From positions 496,001 to 560,000 of the forward strand of contig NZ_JAUOEM010000001.1 of assembly GCF_030540875.1 (NCBI RefSeq): a stretch of 64,000 bases of DNA, given 5' to 3'. Below are positions 28,077 to 37,448 of this stretch, piece by piece. Positions within the stretch are counted from its first letter, which is position 1; each line of letters begins with the position of its first letter. A program made the translations under genes and the position numbers. Origin of the DNA: Flavivirga amylovorans. Its GTDB lineage: Bacteria; Bacteroidota; Bacteroidia; Flavobacteriales; Flavobacteriaceae. The notes below the pieces were generated by a model, which saw nothing but the letters and a program-made list of their open reading frames with translations, was not told the origin of the DNA and searched no databases.

Positions 28077-29864
28077 ATGAAAAAAAGGATACTCTTAATT
28101 AGCCTTTTGGTTTTTATAAGTCATAATATATTGGCGCAAAAAGAAAAACCTAATGTCATAGTCATCATGACCGATGATCAAGGTTATGGAGATATCGCTG
28201 CACATGGAAATCCGATTATAAAAACGCCAAATCTTGATAGGCTACATGCGGAAAGCGCTAGGTTTACAGACTTTCATGTTAATTCGTTTTGCGCACCAAC
28301 ACGAGCAGCCTTAATGACAGGACGTTTATCTGATAGAACCCACGTACGTACAACGATCAACCTTAGAAATCATTTGCATATTGATGAGACAACCATGGCA
28401 GAATATTTTAAGGCATCTGGTTATCAAACAGCTTTGTTTGGAAAGTGGCATCTTGGAGGAAACTATCCTTACCGACCTATAGATAAAGGTTTTGATCAGT
28501 GGGTGGGGCATGGAGATGGTGGAGTTGGAACTTCTAGTGATTACTGGGGAAATGACAGAATGAATGATCACTATCAGAGAAATGGGGAATGGGAACCTTT
28601 TAAAGGGTTTTCCTCCGATATATTTTTCAAAGAAACCATGAATTTTGTGAAGCAAAACAAAGATAAGCCGTTCTTTGTGTACTTGGCTACCAATGTGCCT
28701 CATGACCCATGGAATGTATTAAAAGAGTGGAGAAAAATATATGATGATGAGGATAGGCTAAATGAGGATGAAAAGGACTTTTATGCTACCATTACCCACT
28801 TTGATGAAAACCTTGGACAATTGAGAAAATTTCTTAAACAACAAGGCTTAGATGAAAACACCATTCTTCTTTTTATGACCGACAACGGAACGGCAAAAGG
28901 TGAGCGGATTTACAATGCTGAAATGAAAGGCAAAAAGGGATCTCAATATGAAGGTGGGCATAGGGTGCCATTGTTTGTACATTGGCCTAAAGGCAAGTTA
29001 AATAAAGGTAGAGATGTGAATGGTTTTGCACTTCATGTTGATATTCTTCCAACACTTATAGAACTATGTGATTTAGAAAAACCTAAAACAGCAAATTTGC
29101 CATTTGATGGTGAAAGTTTATCAGGTTTTTTATATGATAAGCCTGTAAATGAGAATAATAAAACCTTGATTTTGCATTCTCAAAATGTTAGGGAAGTCCC
29201 TCAGAAAGGATTGAATAGTTTGGTGGCAACATCCCAATGGCGATGGATAAAAGGAAAGGAATTATATGACATTAAAAAAGATCCGTCGCAAGAGAATAAT
29301 GTCGCCAATTTATATCCAGAGGTAGTAAAAGCATTAACAAAAAAGTATAATGAATATTGGGATGAAGTGAAGCCAGGTTATGTGCCTTATCCTAGAGTTG
29401 TTATTGGCCATAAAGACGACAGAGAAGTCTGGTTAACACCTGATGCTATGGTACATGATCATGCAAGACAAAAAACAGCCATGCAAAGCTATGTGCTTCA
29501 AAAGAAAATAAGCGCTGGTTTTTGGCCTATTGAAGTCGAAAAAAAAGGAACCTATACTTTTGAAGTAACCAGATGGCCAAAGGAACTAAACCATCCCATG
29601 ATAGAGAGATTACCAGCAGTAACTTCAGGAGATATATTGGATAAAGGAAAACCAGTTATGATGCCCGAAGGAGAAGCTATTCCAATAGTTAAAGTAAGGT
29701 TGCGTGCTGGGGATACTGAGAAAGAGGTGGAAATAAAAAAAACAGATACCAAAGCCGTTTTTACATTACCACTAGAAAAAGGGCCTAATTTAGTAAGAGC
29801 TTGGTTTATTAGTGAAGACAATAAAGAAATGGGCGCAACCTATATTTATATTTCTAGAGATTAA
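28077..29864 (+). CDS. Exported S1-family sulfatase, ~600-aa type with C-terminal beta domain
   Basis: The 595-aa product has a Sec signal ending ILAQ, MTDDQGYGDIAAHG for metal binding, CAPTRAALMTG from Cys72, GKWHLGGNYPYRP and MTDNGTAKGERIYN. Residues ~450-595 form the accessory beta domain with YTFEVTRWPKELNHPM and a final GATYIYISRD strand. It is a close paralog of the products at 10439 and 42284, which share the sequence FTDFHV or LTNFHV before the active Cys. The gene is 18 bp after a propeller hydrolase and about 36 bp before a GH43-like gene, consistent with one transcript in which desulfation and sugar removal alternate. Confidence 0.93.
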   Translation: MKKRILLISLLVFISHNILAQKEKPNVIVIMTDDQGYGDIAAHGNPIIKTPNLDRLHAESARFTDFHVNSFCAPTRAALMTGRLSDRTHVRTTINLRNHLHIDETTMAEYFKASGYQTALFGKWHLGGNYPYRPIDKGFDQWVGHGDGGVGTSSDYWGNDRMNDHYQRNGEWEPFKGFSSDIFFKETMNFVKQNKDKPFFVYLATNVPHDPWNVLKEWRKIYDDEDRLNEDEKDFYATITHFDENLGQLRKFLKQQGLDENTILLFMTDNGTAKGERIYNAEMKGKKGSQYEGGHRVPLFVHWPKGKLNKGRDVNGFALHVDILPTLIELCDLEKPKTANLPFDGESLSGFLYDKPVNENNKTLILHSQNVREVPQKGLNSLVATSQWRWIKGKELYDIKKDPSQENNVANLYPEVVKALTKKYNEYWDEVKPGYVPYPRVVIGHKDDREVWLTPDAMVHDHARQKTAMQSYVLQKKISAGFWPIEVEKKGTYTFEVTRWPKELNHPMIERLPAVTSGDILDKGKPVMMPEGEAIPIVKVRLRAGDTEKEVEIKKTDTKAVFTLPLEKGPNLVRAWFISEDNKEMGATYIYISRD

Positions 29865-29899
29865 CTAATTAAAAATATTAATAAAATCAGAACAATAGA

Positions 29900-31327
29900 A
29901 TGAAGATGAAAAAAATTATCCAATTATCCCTAATGGCTCTTGTTTCAATTGCAAATAGTCAGCAACCAAAAGAAGGAGGTTCAAATTGGAAAATACAAAC
30001 CCAGAAAGAATGGGAGGCATCATCAGATACAGCAAAAAATATCTCCTTTAAAAACGAACAGGCTTTATCAGATAGTTTGGTGAGTTCGTATAAAAGTATT
30101 GTCAAAAAGTACAAAAAAAAGAAAAAGGCAAGATCTATTGTATTCAAACAATCTGCCGCATGGGATAACTGGAAAGAGATTCCCACTTTGGCCGGTGATG
30201 AAATAGATAATGCTCAGGTTTTTATACCCGTTAAGCCAGGAGATTATTATTTGTTAGGAACCTACAAAGCGTATCAGTCTACAAGATTACCTGATAGAAC
30301 TTGGAAAAAAAGTAAATACAATGTAGATGATAGTCAAAAAGGCTATCACGCATGGCATAGTACAGATATGAAAAACTGGAAACACTATGGTCCAGTGACT
30401 AATCTTAGAGCTAAATGGGTAACAACGGCAGAATATGTAGATGGGAAATTTTATATCTATTATGATTTTCCAAATGATCAAGATCCGCACTTAATTATTG
30501 ATGAAGATTTAAAAGATGGTAAAATGGGGAAAGATATGGGGATGGTTTTTCCTGATCCTAGTCATGGATCAGATTGTTCTATTTTAAGAGATGAAGACGG
30601 ACTGTTTCACTTAATTTATGAAAATTGGGATCCTATTGATGCAAGAGCGCATTCTTTTGATTCTCCTTTGGCAGGACATGCAGTAAGTAAGGATGGAATA
30701 CATGATTTTAAAATTATGCCTACACCTGCCGTTGACCATAGAACAACACCAACAGGTAAGTATGGTGGGTTTAAACACAGTAGCGATAAAAAGCCATTAC
30801 AATACGAGATTCATACACCAGAGCAAAATGCTTATGGAGATTGGACAAATATTAAAATTGGAGACCGCTATTATTTATTCTGTGACTACGATCCTGTAGG
30901 TGAAGGAATCAAGTTGGGGTATTTTAGTAGTGATGATATCAATAAGCAGTTTGTTTTTGGAGGAAGTTTAGGGAAAGGACACCCAGACCCTACTATTGGG
31001 TTTGCAGAAGGGAAATTCTATTTAATTCAACAAAGAGGAGAAGTAGATTTTATAAGTTCTGGGCCTTGGGTAGAAGGCGTGGAAGCAAGAGTAGGGGTCG
31101 ATACAACCGGAAATGGCGAAATAAATGAATGGACAAAGTGGCAAGAAATAAAAGAGGAATACAAGCAAAAGCCTGGTTTTGTAAGGATTATCGATAAGAA
31201 ACCTGCTTCTATAGATTTAACTGATTTGCCTAGTGGTTATGGTTTTAGTTTTGAATACAGAACCCAAAAAATAGATGAACTAGATACCAAGGTAATTATG
31301 GATGAGGTAAAGTTATTATTCAAATAA
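29900..31327 (+). CDS. GH43/GH32-clan-like beta-propeller protein, exported
   Basis: The 475-aa product begins with a weak but plausible signal peptide (KKIIQLSLMALVSIANSQ), then a ~75-residue helical, Lys-rich segment (VKKYKKKKKARS). A five-bladed propeller follows, with DNAQVFIPVKPGDYYLLGTYK, YHAWHSTDMKNWKHYGPV, AEYVDGKFYIYYDFPND, HGSDCSILRDEDGLFHLIYENW, DWTNIKIGDRYYLFCDYDP and GHPDPTIGFAEGKFYLIQQRG. Blade-leading Asp residues fit the GH43/GH32/GH117 superfamily. It is clearly distinct from the other three propellers in the window. The last ~110 residues are beta-rich (PASIDLTDLPSGYGFSFEYRT). Substrate unknown; its place directly after a sulfatase and before the 902-aa enzyme suggests a role in exo-trimming. 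Confidence 0.65.
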   Translation: MKMKKIIQLSLMALVSIANSQQPKEGGSNWKIQTQKEWEASSDTAKNISFKNEQALSDSLVSSYKSIVKKYKKKKKARSIVFKQSAAWDNWKEIPTLAGDEIDNAQVFIPVKPGDYYLLGTYKAYQSTRLPDRTWKKSKYNVDDSQKGYHAWHSTDMKNWKHYGPVTNLRAKWVTTAEYVDGKFYIYYDFPNDQDPHLIIDEDLKDGKMGKDMGMVFPDPSHGSDCSILRDEDGLFHLIYENWDPIDARAHSFDSPLAGHAVSKDGIHDFKIMPTPAVDHRTTPTGKYGGFKHSSDKKPLQYEIHTPEQNAYGDWTNIKIGDRYYLFCDYDPVGEGIKLGYFSSDDINKQFVFGGSLGKGHPDPTIGFAEGKFYLIQQRGEVDFISSGPWVEGVEARVGVDTTGNGEINEWTKWQEIKEEYKQKPGFVRIIDKKPASIDLTDLPSGYGFSFEYRTQKIDELDTKVIMDEVKLLFK

Positions 31328-31491
31328 AGTGAGTTTGAATAAAACGCTTTTAACTATTGATGTTTTTTAAAGTTAAAATATGTCAATAGTTGATAGTCAA
31401 AAGTAAAAATCATTTTAGTATCATAATTAAACTAAATACTAGAATTGTTGTCTTATGTTTAAACTACAACTAAAAAAATAATTAGAACTCA

Positions 31492-34200
31492 ATGAAAATC
31501 AAATTATCATTCACTTTAGTAATTCTGTCTTTATGCAATTTCACATGTACAGCAAATGATGAAAGCCCTAAAAAACCTAAAGATTTTATAACTAGCATAT
31601 CAAGCATTAGAAAGGTAGTGAGTACCCAAATAGGTAATGAGCCTGCTTTGTTTATTTCAGGATTAACTGGTGAAGTAGGGTGTTATACCACCAGTGGTAA
31701 AGAGCTCTGGAGAACAAGTACACCAAATAATAATGCACTTGTTTTTGATATTGAAGCCGAAGATATTAACGGAGATAATCAAGATGAATATATCGCAGTT
31801 TCAGCCGACGGTTATGTACATTGCTGGGATAGTACGGGAAAAACGCTTTGGAATTTTAGACCTGAAGTTAAAGTCCGTTTAAGTCAAGTTGAAGTTATAA
31901 AGACCGATGAAGGCGCATTTGTATTTGTAGGGGGAAATAATAATCGTCTTTACAAATTAGATAATAAAGGTGCTTTGGTTTCTGCTAATGAAATCAAAGG
32001 AGTTATGGCAAGAATGGAAGCAGGTAATTTTGTAGATAAAAACACCAATTCATTGTTTGTAATGACCTATACCCATGATAAAACAGGATATTCTTATGGT
32101 GCTTTTTTAGATCCTATAAGTGGAGAAGAATTAAAAGAATTCAAAACCACCAAATTGCCTAAAGATTATAAATCTCTTATGGTTACAGATGTTAAAGTTA
32201 GTGACGTAAATAAAGATGGAAGAGATGATGTCTTAATTTTTGGAACTACGAGACAATTCTTTCCAGCATTTTATGCCATTGATGGTGACGGAAACAATTT
32301 TGTAAAATTCACACCGACTACTAAAGAAGAAAAACAAGGCGCCAAGTACATTTATGCCCATGCTATTGGAGAATCATTAACTCCTATAAAGGATGAAATT
32401 ATCATGCGCCATGGACGTATCGTTTTTAAAGTAGATACCAAAGGGAAATTGATAGAAAGAACATCAACCAAAGAAAAGAAAGAACGTTTTGCGGTAAACT
32501 CAATAGTCTTAGAGAAAGAAAGTAAAACACTTTTTGTAGCAGGAGAAGTTGATGGCGGAAATGCAGTTTATGCATTAGATATTAACTCAAATGAAGGATG
32601 GCAAAGAAACCCTCCTTCAATAGGAAGAGTACCTGAAGTCAGGAAAAACATCAAGGAGTTATACAAACAGGTGATGTCTTTTGAATTACCATCTTATCAA
32701 ACCAAAGAGAAAGACCCATGGGTAATGGTGTATAGATCCAAGTTAGATCCGAAAATAAAGGATTTAAAGGGGGCAAATCTTACTATTATTCCTAGAATGG
32801 AATCTTGGAGGCAGAAATATGATCGATCAGAAATCATAGCAGCTGTTGGAGAAGAATATGGAAGTAAGAGAGATAGAAGGGGAGATTATGTAAATGAAGA
32901 AGCATATTTCTTGGATAGAGCTAGAACGTTTGAAAAAAACAAAGAGCCTTTTGTGATTTGGGCGGGGCATGGAAGCGATCCTTTTTATACAGATATCAAT
33001 ACCTTAGAAAAGATTTTAAAAGTTGCACCTACAACGTGTCATGGTTTCGTATTTGCAGAAATGGCAAAGACAGAAGATCCTCGTTCTCATTACTATGTAA
33101 ATACCATTATGCCAAGACTGGCCAAAGCGTGTAGAGAACATGGTTTTGCAAAATTATATTACAGATATAAACAAACATTTTGGGCTACAGATGTACAGTT
33201 AGAACCATGGCGAACATTGTTTTTGTCTAAAAAATACAAAGATATCGTAGTGCCTTGTACAGAAGATACCAATTCGTATACGCAAGATTTGAACTTAGCA
33301 GGAAGAGTCGGTATGATGATGGGAGGGTATGTTGATAATTTTGGAATGCGTATAGTAGGAGATAATGTAACGGGATGGAGACCTTTTGCTCCTGGCGGAC
33401 AAAGATTACCATCGTGTTTTGTTAGAAGTGGTGTCATGCGTGCTATTTATGGAGCTAAGCATGGGGTTATTTCTGGAAATTTTGATTTAGAAGATGATTT
33501 AGAGCTCAACCTATTATTTGCGCTCATGGGCTCGGGAGTTTTGCCTCAAGCAAATCAGGATAATATTGAATCTATAGGATCATGGCATGTGATTGATGGA
33601 CTTAACGAAAAATTTACGGAAAAAGAACACTCAGGGCATGATGTAGATAATTATGGAAAAGAAGATGAAGAAGCTGTATTATCTGTAACACAAGTACATT
33701 GGGCTGGATCTAGTGTGCCGGAATATGATTTTTCTAAGGCTTTAGGTGTAGATTACAGATGGTTAAATTTTGTTCCAGAATTACCAAATGGGATGATACC
33801 AATTGCTCCTGGAGAAAGTGAAGTTTCTTTAAAAGAGAATAATACACCTTATATCAAGAGTGATGTAAGTTATGGTATAGTGAATGGAGAACGTTTAGAA
33901 CCAAAGGAATTTGGTGCTATATTGATGGAAACTGCTAAAAAAGGAGCAGATAATTTATTAATCAATGTAAAAGGGGCTGCGTGGAGTGCTATTAGATTAG
34001 ATGAAAGTCATATTCGTGTTATATTACTTGATCAAGGGTACTTAGACCCTCAAGAGAGAAATGCAGTCATTACATTCAATAAAAAACAGCCTACATCTGC
34101 AAAAGATATTTTATCAGGTAAGCCATTAAAGGTTGAAGAAAACCAAGTAAAACTTACTGTGCCTGCAGGTGCTATGAAATTTATAGATATAACATATTAA
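31492..34200 (+). CDS. Large exported protein: beta-propeller plus unknown catalytic-like domain, possibly GH150 (lambda-carrageenase)-like
   Basis: The 902-aa product has a signal peptide (LVILSLCNFTCTAN). Residues ~35-370 form PQQ/FG-GAP-like propeller blades (GYVHCWDSTGKTLWNF, FVGGNNNRLYKLDNKG, VKVSDVNKDGRDDVLIFG). Residues ~395-780 are a large domain with conserved-looking acidic and aromatic blocks (PFVIWAGHGSDPFY, HGFVFAEMAKTEDPRSHYY, VPCTEDTNSYTQDLNLAGRVGMMMGG, GWRPFAPGGQRLPSCF). A small beta domain ends it. As I recall, lambda-carrageenase of Pseudoalteromonas carrageenovora is ~940 aa with an N-terminal propeller and a large C-terminal module of no known fold; length, order and locus fit. 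I cannot confirm homology by reading alone, so GH150 is a hypothesis. Upstream spacing is 164 bp; the next sulfatase begins 12 bp downstream. Confidence 0.55.
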   Translation: MKIKLSFTLVILSLCNFTCTANDESPKKPKDFITSISSIRKVVSTQIGNEPALFISGLTGEVGCYTTSGKELWRTSTPNNNALVFDIEAEDINGDNQDEYIAVSADGYVHCWDSTGKTLWNFRPEVKVRLSQVEVIKTDEGAFVFVGGNNNRLYKLDNKGALVSANEIKGVMARMEAGNFVDKNTNSLFVMTYTHDKTGYSYGAFLDPISGEELKEFKTTKLPKDYKSLMVTDVKVSDVNKDGRDDVLIFGTTRQFFPAFYAIDGDGNNFVKFTPTTKEEKQGAKYIYAHAIGESLTPIKDEIIMRHGRIVFKVDTKGKLIERTSTKEKKERFAVNSIVLEKESKTLFVAGEVDGGNAVYALDINSNEGWQRNPPSIGRVPEVRKNIKELYKQVMSFELPSYQTKEKDPWVMVYRSKLDPKIKDLKGANLTIIPRMESWRQKYDRSEIIAAVGEEYGSKRDRRGDYVNEEAYFLDRARTFEKNKEPFVIWAGHGSDPFYTDINTLEKILKVAPTTCHGFVFAEMAKTEDPRSHYYVNTIMPRLAKACREHGFAKLYYRYKQTFWATDVQLEPWRTLFLSKKYKDIVVPCTEDTNSYTQDLNLAGRVGMMMGGYVDNFGMRIVGDNVTGWRPFAPGGQRLPSCFVRSGVMRAIYGAKHGVISGNFDLEDDLELNLLFALMGSGVLPQANQDNIESIGSWHVIDGLNEKFTEKEHSGHDVDNYGKEDEEAVLSVTQVHWAGSSVPEYDFSKALGVDYRWLNFVPELPNGMIPIAPGESEVSLKENNTPYIKSDVSYGIVNGERLEPKEFGAILMETAKKGADNLLINVKGAAWSAIRLDESHIRVILLDQGYLDPQERNAVITFNKKQPTSAKDILSGKPLKVEENQVKLTVPAGAMKFIDITY

Positions 34201-34212
34201 ATTAAATAACAC

Positions 34213-35718
34213 ATGAAAATTAAATCATTATTATATATACTATTAGTAGTAAGTGTATATGCTAGTCCATCTTGTTTTGCTCAAAAAGACAAAGCAAATA
34301 TTCTGATCATTGTAACAGATGAGCATAATTTTAGAACACTTGGTGTTTATAAAGAGTTGTTCCTAGAGCAAGGAAAAACTGAATTGGCAAATCCTTGGGG
34401 AGAAGTACCGGGGTTTAGTACACCAAATTTAGATAGAATAGGACATGAAGGAGCAGTATTAACAAGTATGTATGCTTCTACACCTTCTTGTGCACCTTGT
34501 AGAAGTTCTATGTTTACCGGGAATTACCCACATACGGCAGGAGTTCCTAAAAACGGGTTTGCATTATCACCTGATGCATTGACAATTGCTAAAGTATTAA
34601 ATAAGTCAGGATATGAAACCGGATATTGTGGTAAATGGCACTTGCAAGAAGGAAATCCAGAACCAGGTTGGGCACCCGATGCTGACGTTCATGGATTTAA
34701 GCACAACAGATACATGTTTAATACAGGCCACTGGAAAAAGCTAGAAATGGAAGCTGATGGAGTAACGCCTAAAGTAGGAGGAAAAGGTAGGAGAGCAGTA
34801 CAGGTTTCTGATGAAAAGACTTATACTACGGATTATTTAACGGATAGAACGCTAGAGTTTATAGATGAGAATGGAGATAAACCTTTTGCTTGGGTATTGA
34901 GTTTTCCAGATCCTCATACACCGGATGTTGTTAGAGAGCCTTATGGTAGTATGTATAAACCAGAGGATGTAAAAGTTCCAGCGACCTGGACTACTACTGG
35001 GATGAGAGATGAGTCATACCCATATTGGATTAGAGAAAAACAAAGAATTCCAGAAGACAAAACACCGCAACAATATGTTAAGAGTGTTGCTGCTTATCAT
35101 GGAGCTGTAAAATGTATTGATGATAATATCGGTAGAATTTTAGCCAAATTAGAAGAGAAAAACATTTTAGACAATACCATTATCGTATTTTCATCTGATC
35201 ATGGAGATATGTTAGGAGAGTACGGACACGAAAATAAAGGAACACCTTATGAAGGGTCAGGAAGGATACCATTTGTAATAAGATATCCAAAGAAAATCAA
35301 AGCAGGAACAATCATTCATGAAGCTGCGAATGCAACAGACTGGATGGATACATTGATTACACTTAGTGGAATAGATCAAAAGGATTATAATGCTTCTAAA
35401 AATCAAGGAAGAGATTTGACCCCGCTATTGACAGGGACTCAAAAAGATTGGGAAGATATCACTTTTGTAAGATTTCAAAACTGGGCTTCAGCGATTACTG
35501 ATCGATATAAATTAATTTATGATACAACCGCTGAACCGTGGTTGATAGACTTAGAAATAGATCCAGAAGAAAGTACAAATTATTTCAATTCTAAGGATCA
35601 CAAAGAGATAGTAAAACAATTATCTAAAAAACTTCTAGAATATGGAAAATGGACGAAAGATGACATCGTATTAAAACCATTTATTCAAGAACGTTTAGAG
35701 AAAGCTATTAAAGGGTAG
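34213..35718 (+). CDS. Exported S1-family sulfatase with CAPCR motif
   Basis: The 501-aa product has a Sec signal ending CFAQ. The active-site motif is CAPCRSSMFTG starting at Cys93; the CxPxR core is intact but the usual Ser/Ala/Thr at position four is a second cysteine (Cys96), next to the future formylglycine. The first metal motif is TDEHNFRTLGVY (Asp-Glu rather than Asp-Asp) and the second SSDHGDMLGEYGHENKG. Sulfate binding is by CGKWHLQE. It is the closest relative in the window of the 23686 sulfatase, sharing FPDPHTPDVVREPYGSMYK and the metal signature. It follows the possible GH150-like gene by 12 bp. Confidence 0.92.
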   Translation: MKIKSLLYILLVVSVYASPSCFAQKDKANILIIVTDEHNFRTLGVYKELFLEQGKTELANPWGEVPGFSTPNLDRIGHEGAVLTSMYASTPSCAPCRSSMFTGNYPHTAGVPKNGFALSPDALTIAKVLNKSGYETGYCGKWHLQEGNPEPGWAPDADVHGFKHNRYMFNTGHWKKLEMEADGVTPKVGGKGRRAVQVSDEKTYTTDYLTDRTLEFIDENGDKPFAWVLSFPDPHTPDVVREPYGSMYKPEDVKVPATWTTTGMRDESYPYWIREKQRIPEDKTPQQYVKSVAAYHGAVKCIDDNIGRILAKLEEKNILDNTIIVFSSDHGDMLGEYGHENKGTPYEGSGRIPFVIRYPKKIKAGTIIHEAANATDWMDTLITLSGIDQKDYNASKNQGRDLTPLLTGTQKDWEDITFVRFQNWASAITDRYKLIYDTTAEPWLIDLEIDPEESTNYFNSKDHKEIVKQLSKKLLEYGKWTKDDIVLKPFIQERLEKAIKG

Positions 35719-35766
35719 GTTCTATATTAGGAAATGATTAATAAAAATGATGAAATACTACTTATG

Positions 35767-37269
35767 ATGATAAGAAAAGCACTAATACCATTTTTATTAA
35801 TCATTTTTCTTTTACAAGCTTGTGAGCAAAAAGAAAATAAACCCAATGTAATTATCCTTTATGCAGATGATATGGGCTATGGAGATTTAGCAATTCAAAA
35901 CCCTAGTTCAAAAATCCCTACACCAAATTTAGATCAATTGGCAAGAGATGGTATGTTGTTTACTGATGGGCATTCTTCATCGGGCATTTGTACACCAAGT
36001 AGATATGCACTTTTAACAGGAAGATATCATTGGAGAGAATTCCACGGAATTGTGGGTTCCATGGGCTTGCCTGCGTTTAAAGAAGGGCAATATACTATTG
36101 GGAAAATGTTTCAAGACAATGGTTATGCCACTGCTTGTATAGGAAAGTGGCATTTAGGGTGGAATTGGGATAAAATGGTAAAACCTAACTGGGAATCGAA
36201 GAAAAAACTCCAATCATTTCCTCCAGAAGCTTTTGATTGGACTCAGGAAATTTCGGGAGGTCCTTTAGATAGGGGATTTGATATGTACTATGGAGATGGA
36301 ACCATTAATTTTCCTCCCTATACATGGGTAGAGAATAATAAAGTTATTACCGAGCCTAATACGTATTATGAGAGTAAGAAAACAAAAGGACCTGAAGGGT
36401 CATGGGAATGCAGAGCAGGAGTTGGTGAAAAAGACTGGGATTTTTATAAGGTTCTTCCAACACTTACTCAAAAAGCAGTAGACTATGTAAAAGGAAGAAA
36501 GAAAGAGAACAAACCTTTCTTTTTATACATGCCATTTCCATCACCACATGCGCCTATCATTCCAAATAAAGAGTTTGTTGGTAAAAGTAAAGCAGGTGCT
36601 TATGGAGATTATGTGTATCAAACAGATTGGTGTGCAGGACAAATTTTAAAAGCACTTAAAGAAATTGGTGAAGAAGAAAATACGATTGTTATTTTTTCTG
36701 CCGATAATGGCCCTGAACACTATGCTTATCCTAGGATTGAAAACTATGACCATTATAGCATGGGAGAGTTTAGAGGGTTGAAACGTGATTTGTATGAAGG
36801 AGGACACCATGTTCCTTTTATAGTGAAATGGCCTAAGAAGATTAAAGAAGGAGGGGTATCGAATCAAGTTATTAATCAGGTTGATATATTAAAAACATTG
36901 TCTAGCATTATCAATGCTGATTTACCTAAAGGATTTACCCATGACGGATATAATTTTTCAGATGTTTGGTTTGGTAAAGAGTTGGAATCTTCATTGAGAA
37001 AAGCGACTGTGCAAAATACTTTTGAAGATAAATATGCGCTAAGAATGGGAGACTGGTTATATATAAACTATCCAACAGGATATGCGAAACCTAATCAACC
37101 TAAATGGTTAAAGGAAAAATATCCTCCATTAGACCAACCCGTACAATTATATAATCTTTCGGAAGACGTAGGTCAGAAAAATAATTTAGCGGCTCAAATC
37201 CCTGAGAAAGTATCTCAAATGCAAAGGAAATTAGATGATATTAGAGTAAAGGAAACTTTTGTTGAATAA
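35767..37269 (+). CDS. S1-family sulfatase lipoprotein (CTPSR)
   Basis: An ATG at 35734 is possible, but the ATG at 35767 (second of a pair) gives a compact lipoprotein signal, [19 protein letters not shown], so I prefer it. The 500-aa product has [30 protein letters not shown] from Cys75, [20 protein letters not shown] and [13 protein letters not shown]. The pattern CTPSRY/CSPTRY plus HWR or AWR after the motif is shared with the products at 22167 and 52854. It begins about 15-50 bp after the previous sulfatase and is followed by a 179-bp spacer, so it may end a transcript. Confidence 0.92.
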   Translation: MIRKALIPFLLIIFLLQACEQKENKPNVIILYADDMGYGDLAIQNPSSKIPTPNLDQLARDGMLFTDGHSSSGICTPSRYALLTGRYHWREFHGIVGSMGLPAFKEGQYTIGKMFQDNGYATACIGKWHLGWNWDKMVKPNWESKKKLQSFPPEAFDWTQEISGGPLDRGFDMYYGDGTINFPPYTWVENNKVITEPNTYYESKKTKGPEGSWECRAGVGEKDWDFYKVLPTLTQKAVDYVKGRKKENKPFFLYMPFPSPHAPIIPNKEFVGKSKAGAYGDYVYQTDWCAGQILKALKEIGEEENTIVIFSADNGPEHYAYPRIENYDHYSMGEFRGLKRDLYEGGHHVPFIVKWPKKIKEGGVSNQVINQVDILKTLSSIINADLPKGFTHDGYNFSDVWFGKELESSLRKATVQNTFEDKYALRMGDWLYINYPTGYAKPNQPKWLKEKYPPLDQPVQLYNLSEDVGQKNNLAAQIPEKVSQMQRKLDDIRVKETFVE

Positions 37270-37448
37270 AAGGATGTTTATTTAGATATAATTTGTTTTA
37301 TTAAATGACTTCACTATCAAAATAAGAGGTAGAAAAGTTCCATTAATAATTAAATTACTAAGAAGAACAAGTTATATACCAGAGAATACCTATTTAAGCG
37401 TATACACATTTAATTTTATGGAAACCAATCTTATACTAAAATAATATA

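Noticed and set aside
31340-31415. Short inverted repeat (aactattga ... tcaatagtt) before the 902-aa gene
   Set aside because: The arms are only about nine bases with a long loop and no T-run, so a terminator call is not justified.
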